A stretch of DNA of 64,000 nucleotides from Anisodus tanguticus. Lineage: Eukaryota; Streptophyta; Magnoliopsida; Solanales; Solanaceae. This document shows positions 55,561 through 64,000 of the stretch, piece after piece (the stretch's first letter is position 1; every line of letters starts with the position of its first letter). The notes beneath the pieces were generated by a model. That model had not been told where the DNA came from. It was given only the letters and a program-made list of their open reading frames with translations, and did no database searches. The position numbers and the translations under genes were made by a program. Where the stretch lies: positions 47,450,255 through 47,514,254 of the forward strand of contig CM067555.1 of the NCBI GenBank assembly GCA_034509755.1, read 5' to 3'.

Positions 55561-58087
55561 TTTTATAAGGTTGCAGTCGAAGTAGTAGAAGATGGTACAG
55601 AAACCGGTTGATTATTTGCACTTTGTTGTTGGTAATACATATATACTTGTTTGCATTCGGTGTGTATGCTAGATGTAACTTCTTCTTTAGTTGGTTTGTG
55701 AGTTAGTTCTTCAGTTGGGTCTGTTGGAAGTACTTCTATACAATCATAAATTATTTCTAACAACCGTCTACTTTAATAATTGGATTTAATACAACACCAA
55801 CAATATAAATAGTGGGGATAGGAAAAAAGTATTTTTTAATTTTTTTAAACATTTTTTCAATAGATGCCTTATAAGTTGGTTTTTGCATATATTCATCAAG
55901 TAACAAAAATATTAGTGCTATATAAAATAACATATTTGAAATAGTAGGATAATAAATACCAGAAAATTAATTATTAGCTTGATAAAATTTCTCTAAAAAT
56001 CCATTAAGTTCTAAAATTTTGTCCCAATCATTATCTACAAGCATATCTCTTGTATTTTTATTATGGACATTAAATAATAAAGTAATAGGTTATCTATAAT
56101 CGTAAGGAACAAGTAGTTGCTCATATAGAGAATTCCACCTAGTCGAAACTTCTTCTTGAATTTTTCTATAAGGTAATCCACAATCATGACATGTTTTTTA
56201 CACTCTTTGCGTCTTTGTATTTTTTTACTTTTAAGAATAAAGTTTATAGCAAATTGTATTTTATCACGAATGTTTTCATAAAGTTTTAGGTCATCCTTTA
56301 CAACTAAGTTATAAATATGACACGCACATCTTATATGAAAATGATCAGAAAAAGATGGAGTTAATCTAAGTTTTAAAAGTTTTATAGCATAATCACTAGA
56401 AGAAGCATTATCTAATGTAATAGTCATAATTTTATTAATTATTCCATAGTAATCACAAATTTCTTGAATATTTTTTGCAATAAAACTTCCAGTATGCCTA
56501 TCATCTATATATCTATATGATAAAATACGTTTTTGCATAAATCAATTTTGATCTATCCAATGACATGTTACCGTTAAATAATCATTACCGTTAGTACTAC
56601 GGCCTATGTCAGAAGTGATAACCACTTTGCCATTAAAATGATAACAGTGCATAACGTAATTATTGTTGATATTCACTTGCAAATTTAATAACATCCCTTC
56701 TAACCGTTGATCTAGAAAAACCATTAAAAGCAGGATTATATGTTTCTCGAATGTAATGAATAAAACAGGAGATGAAGGAAATGAAAAAGGCAAACCCTCC
56801 ACTGCAATTAATTTTGCTATATTTTCTCTATCTTTGTTTTTTTTTTATCATATTTAGGACTAAAAATTCCCCCCGTCGTCGGGTTAATTTGACCCTGTAC
56901 TAGGTCGAGGACACTATGTGAACCTTGTCGCGACTCAGATGGCATTGACACACCCGATTTTTTAGCCAGGTATTGATTTCACCTAGATTTGTGCTCGCCT
57001 TGTACATGTCTAAGTAAACCCCCTGTCCCACCTTGACCTTTGCCGGTTTTAAATTTATAAATATTTTTACAAATTTTACATCTAGCTAGTTGATTATCTT
57101 CGTCCCTATAAAAAATGTCATGCATCTGATTTTAATTTTTTTTTGTGGGGCCTCGATTCATACTAGGGGGAATATGAGGCATTCTAGTTTCAGTTTCAGG
57201 ATGAGACTCAGTCTAAGCCTGAGGTTGAGGTGCACTAGTGGGTGTGTCATCTATATTATCGTGTAAATTTAAGTCTGGTTCATGTACTTCATCATCTAAT
57301 GGTATATCATTAAAAAAATAGTTTCATCAATATGACTGAAATCAATCAAATCATCGGGACTAGGACTAGGATTACTAGAAGAAGTACTCTTACCCTTGTT
57401 ACCCCTACTACAAGAAGCACCCTTACCCTTACCCGTAATCATATGTTTCAATCCTTCAATTTTAATTATACAAATAAATAATTAAAGTAAATGAAATTAA
57501 GTGCGATAATTAAAATTAAGTAACAATAATAATTTAAAGAAGGAACGAAGGTACCAAACGCCGACGTGTAATCGACGGTTGAAAATTGAAACTTTGCTCG
57601 AATGGATGATCCAAGCTAGTTGCCAACTTCACTCCCAATTTTTTAACTTTGATATAATATTTAATACTAATAGTAGGAAGATTTGTAGAATTGTAGAGAG
57701 ATAAATTGAGAGATTAAAGAGATGGTAGGAAGATTTGTGAGAAAAATGAAGAGGAAAATGAGTTATTTATAGTTGAGAAATAGGATTAAAGTGTAAATAT
57801 ATTAACTTAGGGGTTAAAAATAAATATTAAGGGGGTAGGGGGGGTTTATGAGATTGGGGGGGGACAAAAATGGTTGTTATAGCCGTTGCACAACGGCTAA
57901 AATCAAAATTTGGTCGTTGTTGCAAAGTTATTTTTGCAAAGGGGGAGGAGGACGGGTCGGGATCGGGATGGGCGGGACGAACCCATGCCTCCTCCCGAGT
58001 TCGAACCTCGACCCCGATAATTTTTTATTTATTTTAGGGGAACGGGCCGGGTCGGGATTGAGCTGACCCGCCCACTGCACAACCCTA
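55561..58087 (-). mobile_element. hAT element relic (BED-finger, RICESLEEPER-like), second copy
   Basis: On the minus strand it starts at 58087 with TAGGGTTGTGCAGTGGGCGGG and a G/C-rich CCCGACC/GGGTCGGG block. It continues with the same leader (atttatttttaacccc, cttcattttt) and BED-finger region as 3464-5003, then the catalytic fold. The 3' terminus is not convincing at 55561 and may be deleted. It is a relative of the first copy in opposite orientation. Confidence 0.78.
55565..57432 (-). pseudogene. hAT transposase pseudogene with RNase-H-like and DUF4413 regions
   Basis: In order on the minus strand: a BED-finger region with many stops (57430-57010); EGLPFSFPSSP, GKVVITSDIGRSTNGNDYL (56802-56545); the RNase-H-like fold with YIDDRHTGSFIAKNI, MTITLDNASSSDYAI and FHIRCACHIYNLVVKD (56538-56035); and a DUF4413-type segment, DWDKILELNGFLEKFYQAN, FSGIYYPTISN, IYIVGVVLNPIIK (56030-55770). 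A Ser/Thr-rich end follows at 55763-55565. The C-terminal dimerisation domain is absent. Multiple stops and frame changes; not functional. Confidence 0.8.
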
Positions 58088-58871
58088 TTTTATACTGGTT
58101 CGGATCACCGGTGTGGTGCATATTCCAGTCCCCTTGGGTTACAAGTTTTTCCTTAGAGCCTTAAATTTGATTTGATTACAATGATGGTTCAATCCTTGAA
58201 CCAAGTGTGTCGTGCTGATGGTGTCTAGAACGTCTATTGACACCCTCAACCTGTATAACTTTCTATTCACTCCTTTTCTTTTACTAACACTAGTATAATC
58301 AGTACAATGCTTTTTGTACGATGAATGAGGAATAAAAATTGTTGCTCAAGCAAAGTCGTGATCTTCTTCGTGTGTGTGATCTGCTTCTTGTAGTTGACTA
58401 CTTTAGGTCTGAGGAGGGGATCTGCTTCGTATAGTTGACTACTTTAGGTCTTGAGTAGGGGAAGGGAATCAATCTTTCCTTTTGATTGAATCTGATTGAC
58501 TTGCTCTAAGGTAACCCAAGGGAATTTGTACTCAATCAAGGATTTTGATATGATATTCTCTTTCCATTGTTAGCTTGTGCCGACGGTTCTTGACTTGTGT
58601 CTTGTATCTTCCTTGAAATTCTGATCTTCAATTTAGCGTCTGGTATCTTCTTCAATATTCTCTTTTCTTAGTTGATGGTACTGAACGTTGTTTATTATAT
58701 TCTTTTATGTCTTGTTTCCTTTTTTGACTTGAGATTGATCGGCGCTTTGTCTGGCTTGAACTTTTGGAAACTTGATATCTAGATTTTTCTTTTCTGGCTC
58801 CATGTGATCGTCGATCCTTGATGAGTGATTTTCTTTCCTTTCTGATGCCTATAATTAACGAGTCATTATCA
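58088..58871. other. Intergenic; short tandem duplication
   Basis: A ~41-bp duplication: GATCTGCTTCTTGTAGTTGA + CTACTTTAGGTCT at about 58378 and again at about 58418 (with CGTA for TTGT). The frame at 58652-58933 minus (Lys/Arg/Ser-rich) has no family resemblance and overlaps the next repeat, so it is not called a gene. Confidence 0.45.
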
Positions 58872-59214
58872 AAGTTCACCAGGGAATAAATCAGGACTAA
58901 CACAATACAATAATCAGGACTAACACAATACAATAAATCTTAAGTACAAAGCAAAGCATATATTGTATTTAAAGTAGCAACCATCCAAACAATATTCTTA
59001 ATTAAAGGGTTTGATATTTACAATGTTTGAGTCAATAGAATACTACTCTAAGTTCACCAGGGAATAAATCAGGACTAACACAATACAATAAATCTTAAGT
59101 ACAAAGCAAAGCGTATATTGTATTTAAAGTAGCAACCATCAAAACAATATTCTTAATTAAAGGGTTTGATATTTACAATGTTTGAGTCAATAGAAATATA
59201 GAATACTACTCCTA
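58872..59214. repeat. Recent direct tandem duplication, ~178-bp period
   Basis: AAGTTCACCAGGGAATAAAT begins copy 1 at 58872 and copy 2 at 59050; both run to gagtcaatagaa...tactact. Visible differences are gcatat/gcgtat, atccaaa/atcaaaa and short indels. Copy 1 also contains an extra internal repeat of tcaggactaacacaatacaa. Confidence 0.9.
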
Positions 59215-59416
59215 AAAAGAGCAGACATATTGAGCTCAGCAACCGATATTGAAGCTTTACGCACCTGTTACCTTTTTTTTTTAAAAAAGAAGATATTTTT
59301 CAACAATTATAAGTTCTAGATTTTGGATAATTGTTTATTACTTAAGGTAATAACTGATTCACGTTTCTGTTGTCAAATCGGCTAAAATCTAACAGTGGTT
59401 TAGTAGTAGTATAATA

Positions 59417-59684
59417 CTTCCTCCGTCTTAAATTATTTATTTTTTAATTACACGTCACTTAAGAAATATTAATTAGGAGATATATTTGACCTACTTTACC
59501 CTATTTATGTCTAAGTTATAATTTTTATCCATTAAATGTTTACTCTATATATGTGTTATCTTCATTAATGACAAAGGGTAAAATGGACAAAAAATAATTA
59601 ATTATGTCTTGAACTTCTACAATGACAAATAATTTAAGACAACTAATTTTAGTAACCATGTCAAATAATTTGAGACGGAGGAAG
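59417..59684. mobile_element. Stowaway MITE A, 268 bp
   Basis: Ends CTTCCTCCGTCTTAAATTAT (left) and, reversed, CTTCCTCCGTCTCAAATTAT (right), with TA on both sides (59415-59416, 59685-59686). Confidence 0.9.
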
Positions 59685-59686
59685 TA

Positions 59687-59935
59687 CTCTCCTCCAATTA
59701 AAAAGAGTGTCAACTTAGCATTTGCACACCCATTAAGAAAATACTAACTTCTAGGCAAAAATAAATAATATGACTAAAATGCCCCTAATTAAATATGTAT
59801 TGGAATTTGGTCACATAACACTTAATAAGGGCATATTTGAAAAAGTAAAATTAATTCTTTCTTGATTTGGTAAGTGAACATTCGTTTTTACTAAAAAAAC
59901 AAAGGTTAAATAGACACTCTTTTTAATCCGGGGAG
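59687..59935. mobile_element. Stowaway-like MITE B, 249 bp, abutting MITE A
   Basis: Left end CTCTCCTCCAATTAAAAAGA, right end reversed CTCCCCGGATTAAAAAGAGT, TA on both sides. Its left TA (59685-59686) is also the right TA of MITE A, so the two elements are back to back. Confidence 0.88.
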
Positions 59936-60260
59936 TATAATATAATGTAGTATCAATTATTAGTGTCTTAGTAACCAAGGATATCTGGGTATGGAATTAA
60001 ATATCCAAGTCCCTAGTTGAATTAAAGGAGGAATATTTTAAGGTTTCGAGTTGATGATTGAAGCTCTTCTATTTGTTTTGATTTTGCACAACTAATTGAA
60101 TTTCAACGTTGGAATTTAGTAGTAATAAAATATAAAGCAATTACAACTGCAAGCCATAATTGATTCAAGGTGTGGGCTTGACTTCCACTAAGAAGAAATA
60201 ATTGGATGGAGGCAGTTACTTCCAAGTACTAAATTCTAAGGAATAATAATTTTTGGATTT
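59936..60260. other. Intergenic, nothing recognised
   Basis: AT-rich sequence between MITE B and the Copia LTR; no gene seen. Confidence 0.4.
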
Positions 60261-61770
60261 TGTTGGGTTCAAAAACACACAAGTAAAATACACCGAAAGT
60301 TCAAAAGTTTTTGTTTCTTACTTACTCCAACAATAATTCTGATATGGTTATACAACAATGGAACTTGTAACATAAAACATTTACTTACAAGTTAGTATTA
60401 TTTGGAATCTTTATCTACTATAAGATGCACACGCGATTGCCCTTCCGATTGCAAGCTCCAAGCTTCAATGTACCTCTCTTTCGGAAAGCTAGGAAATTCG
60501 GCAGAGGTTCGAGAGTATTTGTTCTAAGTCTCTAAGGCTTAGAATATTTTTCAGAATTGGTGTGTTGAATAATGAGGTGAATGCCTCTATTTATAGTAGA
60601 AAAATAGGTCAAAACCGATTAGGGTTTGACCTTGGGCCTGGCCCAAAAATAAAGCCAGAGGCGCCGCGGCCCTAGGGTATGGGTGCCGCGGCGCTCAACT
60701 TTATTTTTCGTGCATTCTTAATTAAATCCAAAATCCAATTTTGATTTAATTAAAATAATCATTATTCATTTAAATGTCTCGATTCCAAATCGAACATTTT
60801 AATTACTCTCTTAATACATCCTTAGATCGAAACGGACAATCGACATAGTGTGACTCTACATGCCTTCTCATATCGACATTAATCAAATTAAGGTCTACAC
60901 AGAACTCCTAGACGGCGCCGGAAGACGAAGTCAATATGTGAAGTACGTTTACACGAATCCAGTAAATTTAACCTTTATGTGGTAAGATAAAATTCTTTCA
61001 TTCACGACACACCAGATCAAGCTTAGGATTTGTAAAGTGTATCCAAATAGCTTAATCATTGTATCTAATCTATATTAGTTGACAACTAGACCATATTCTA
61101 AATATGTCTATTGCGTTGGCCAACGACTTAGTCAACCTAATATTAATGAGAATCTGAGTGTTCTCTCGAATATACATCCGAGGAATGAATCCTAATCTTG
61201 GCTCAACTACCACCTTCAATCCACATCGTAATGTACCCAATACAAGTCGTATCTCAACCTATAAGGCATTTGAGCTTAGGACGGGATCAAAGTATATTAC
61301 TTTGTCGACAAGGCGCGTACTGACCTCAAGTCTAAGGACTTCTATCTCTCACATGCTGATCATATTTTAGACAAGTATAACAAACAGTATATCAGCAGGG
61401 TATACTAATACTTCCAAAGTATCCATGTGCCCATCACGAGTAACCATTACTTCGTAGCATGTGAGACATACTAAATCCTCTAAGGATGTGGTGCATGCCA
61501 CATGTCGACTTATCACATATCATCGATAACTCATTCTCGATGATCATTAGTCGAGGCTATTTTAAGAGTTACGCTCTATCATTAATATCTCACTCTATTA
61601 ATGACAACGTAAGCTCAAGGGATGCATATTAATGAATAATTACAAATAATCAAATAATAATTTAATAATTGCAAATGCCAAAATATTAATCTCCATTAAT
61701 AATAATATGAATGTGTATAAAGTACATTTATCCTAATACAGACTGTCTCTAGGACATAAATATACTTTCA
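60261..61770 (-). repeat. 3' LTR of right-hand Copia element, ~1.5 kb
   Basis: On the minus strand it begins TGAAAGTATATTTATGTCCT at 61770, right after the polypurine tract CCAAATGGGAGAT, and ends GAACCCAACA at 60261. A minus-strand CTATAAATAG (about 60586-60597) is a plausible TATA box. A perfect GC hairpin (GCGCCGCGG / CCGCGGCGC) lies at about 60661-60695. The left boundary is set by the TG/CA rule only. Confidence 0.65.
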
Positions 61771-61786
61771 ATCTCCCATTTGGCCT
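61771..61786 (-). other. Polypurine tract of right-hand Copia element
   Basis: CCAAATGGGAGAT on the minus strand directly before the LTR start, the plus-strand priming site for cDNA synthesis. Confidence 0.7.
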
Positions 61787-64000
61787 AGAGCCAATCTCCA
61801 ACATATCTAATGCCCATATTCTCAAAATGACAATTATGCTTGACTAAGCTTAATGGCTTAGTGAATGGGTCAGCTAGATTATCGTGTGTGGGAACATAGT
61901 CTAATCTAATCTCTTTAGTCTCCACCATATCCCTGAGTATGTGGTACTTCCTTAGTACATGTTTGTTTCTGTTGGTTGATCTTGGTTCCTTAGCTTGCGC
62001 AATGGCACCAGTGTTGTCACAATAAACCGTTATTGGACAAGTGACACTTGGAACAACCCCTAGTTCCTTCAGGAACTCAGATATCGCGACATCTTCTTTA
62101 CCAGCTTCCGATCCAGCAATGTACTCAACTTCTGTTGTCGAATCAGCAGTTGTAATTTGTTTGGAACTTTTCCAGCTTCCTGCTCCACCATTGAAAATGA
62201 ATGTGTAACCTGATTGAGATTTATAGGCATCAACATCTGCCTGGAAGCTAACATCAGTGTACCCAGTACATATTAGCTTATTTTCCCCACCATAGACTAA
62301 GAAGTAATCTTTAGTTCGTCTAAGATACTTAAGAATACTCTTGACTGCCTTCCAGTGTTCTTCCCCAGGATTCTGCTGGAACTTGCAAGTCATACTAAGT
62401 GCAAAGGCCACATCTGGCCTAGTACATGTCATGGCATACATGATCGATCCTATAGCCAAAGCATATGGGATCCTTTTCATGCATTCAAGTTCTATAGAAT
62501 TAGAAGGACTATCCTTCTTAGATAACTTGATGCCTTGTCCCATAGGTAGACCGTCTTTCTTGGATTTTTTCATAGAAAAACATCTAAGCACTTTGTCTAT
62601 GTAGACTGACTGTGACAGCCCCAACAATCTGTTAGGTCTATCTCTATAGATCCTAATCCCAAGAATGTAGTAGGCTTCACCTAAATCCTTCATCATGAAG
62701 GTACTGGACAACCACTCTTTGACTGACTGCAGGAGAGTCTAATTGTCTCCCATTATTAATATGTCATCTACATATATTATAATGAAGGCAATACTCCCAT
62801 CCTTGCGTTTACTGTAAACACATGGATCCTCTTTTCTTCTGACTAAATAAATGACTTGATAGCCTTGTCAAATCAAATATTCCAACTCCTCGAGGCTTGC
62901 TTAAGCCCATAAATGGACTTTTGTAGCTTGCATACAACATTTGGTTTGGACTCGATTGAAAAACCCTCAGGTTGTTTCATATACACTTTTTCAACTAGAT
63001 TACCATTGAGGAAAGCAGTCTTGACGTCCATATGCCAAATGTCATAGTCATAATATGTAGCTACTGCAAGCAAAATCCGAATGGACTTGATCTTAGCAAC
63101 AGGTGAAAAGGTTTCATCATAATCGACCCCAGGCCGTTGATTATAACATTTAGCCACCAATCTTGCTTCATAAGTTTGTACCTTGCCATATGCATCAATC
63201 TTCTTCTTGAAGACCCATTTGCATCCTATGGGTCTAACCCCTGTTGGCAAATCAACCAAGTTTCAAACTTGATTTACGTACATCGAGTCCATCTTAGATT
63301 TCATGGCTTCTTGCCATCTCTGCAAATCAATGTCTAACATAGCTTCGCTGTAGATTGTAGGTTCATCGTCATCAGGAATATCTATCTCATTGTGTGTTTC
63401 AACAAGGAGATTAAGTCGTTCAGGTGGACGACGAGTCCTAGTGGTCCTACATAGTTGAGTACTCTGCGTTTCAGTATTTGTTGCATTTTGATTGTGAGAA
63501 GGTCTTTGTGTGTTGGACAATCCATCACCTTGAAAGCTTTCAGGAATGTCATTTTCATGTACTTCCTGAATGGAATGAGGTACAACCATTGTATCATCTT
63601 CCATTGGTTGTTTATGAGAGCCTTTCATTTCTGCACTATCTCTCACAGCACTCCCACTGGCTGAAGGGCCTACTCTAAGTACCCAATCTTCACCAGATAC
63701 TCCCATTGAATCCTTGTTTAGGTCATTCGACAAATGTTCATTTTTTTATGTTATCTTGTGGTTCTTGAATTTCTTTAAGTTCTATCTACGTGCAGCTATG
63801 TTCCTTGTAGACATATTCTTCTTCAAGGAAAGTTGCGTTCCTGAAAACAATGACCTTATGTTCTCCAGTAAGATATAAGTAGTATCCCTTAGTTTCATTT
63901 GGATACCCCACGAAGTAACATTTCTCACTTTTAGATTCCAACTTGTCAGTGAGCATCTTCTTAACATATGCAGGGCACCCCCATGGTCTCATATGTTTAA
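61785..64000 (-). pseudogene. Ty1/Copia pol (integrase end, RT, RNase H), right-hand element
   Basis: A Copia family different from elements 1-3. On the minus strand from the window edge: integrase C-terminal end (RPWGCPAYVKKMLTDKLESK, FVGYPNETKGYYLY), linker (63733-63263; RTRRPPERLNLLVE, EAMLDIDLQRWQEAMKSKM), and RT (63259-62873; GCKWVFKKKIDAYGKVQTY, MDVKTAFLNGNL, IYGLKQASRSWN). YVDD lies near 62770, then RNase H (62711-61785; YTDVSFQADVD, TTEVEYIAGSEAGKE, YCDNTGAIAQAKEP, DPFTKPLSL), ending GDWL. Breaks: TGA at about 62871 where CGA (Arg) is expected, further stops near 62740-62840, and a shift between 63733 and 63782. Otherwise well preserved, so probably recent decay. Confidence 0.86.

Noticed and set aside
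58652..58933. 93-codon Lys/Arg/Ser-rich frame (SR-like appearance)
   Set aside because: Composition-driven, overlaps a recent tandem duplication, and no RNA-binding domain or exon partner is visible.
61158..61370. 70-codon frame
   Set aside because: Lies inside the right-hand Copia LTR.
1..64000. Virus or plasmid-like replication system
   Set aside because: All integrase/RT/RNase H and transposase matches are standard plant LTR, LINE, hAT and Harbinger elements; no movement protein, capsid or replication origin of a virus was recognised.

Overview
This is a plant nuclear window, most likely from a nightshade-family (Solanaceae) genome. The evidence is spliced genes with GT-AG introns, Ty1/Copia and Ty3/Gypsy retrotransposons, hAT, Harbinger and Stowaway DNA transposons, and tobacco TS-type and SolS-like SINEs. 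The family assignment rests on recognising those repeats and is inference. Roughly four fifths of the window is repeat-derived. I found no rRNA, no stand-alone tRNA gene and no CRISPR.

Three genes look intact. (1) Positions 22490-27162, minus: a 3-exon gene for a 232-residue nuclear-type protein resembling the Shg1/BOD1 COMPASS family, ending in three PPGF motifs. (2) Positions 36112-38352, plus: a 3-exon alpha-expansin of 265 residues. (3) Positions 39148-44132, minus: a 12-exon 3-hydroxy-3-methylglutaryl-CoA synthase of 462 residues, with the catalytic Glu/Cys/His context present. The expansin and HMGS genes are convergent.

Layout. 1-14565 is a nest of three related Ale/Retrofit-like Copia elements, all on the plus strand. 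The middle one sits inside a subtilase gene, with a perfect 5-bp target duplication, and the third also abuts that broken gene; a BED-finger hAT relic lies beside it. 14566-22489 holds intergenic sequence, a defective TTF-finger hAT element with near-perfect 8-bp target duplication, SINE-like repeats and a 5'-truncated RTE LINE with perfect 15-bp target duplication. 22490-36111 holds gene 1 (with SINE insertions in intron 1), nested MITEs, a PIF/Harbinger transposase, a Gypsy pol relic and a GC-rich non-autonomous hAT-like element. 36112-44300 is the expansin-HMGS pair. 44300-50000 contains a 2-kb tandem array rich in TGACGTAA motifs, bracketed by the HMGS promoter and a second, inverted, orphan copy of that promoter. 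50000-64000 is again transposon territory: an RTE LINE, a 1.98-kb Gypsy LTR, a BED-finger hAT relic of the same family as at 3.5 kb, paired Stowaway MITEs, and a Copia element with a 1.5-kb LTR running off the right edge.

I found no convincing new multi-gene system. The observations most worth a second look are the inverted HMGS promoter duplicate with the bZIP-site-rich array between the copies, the reconstructible history of retrotransposon insertion into a subtilase gene, and the PPGF triplet in the Shg1-like protein.
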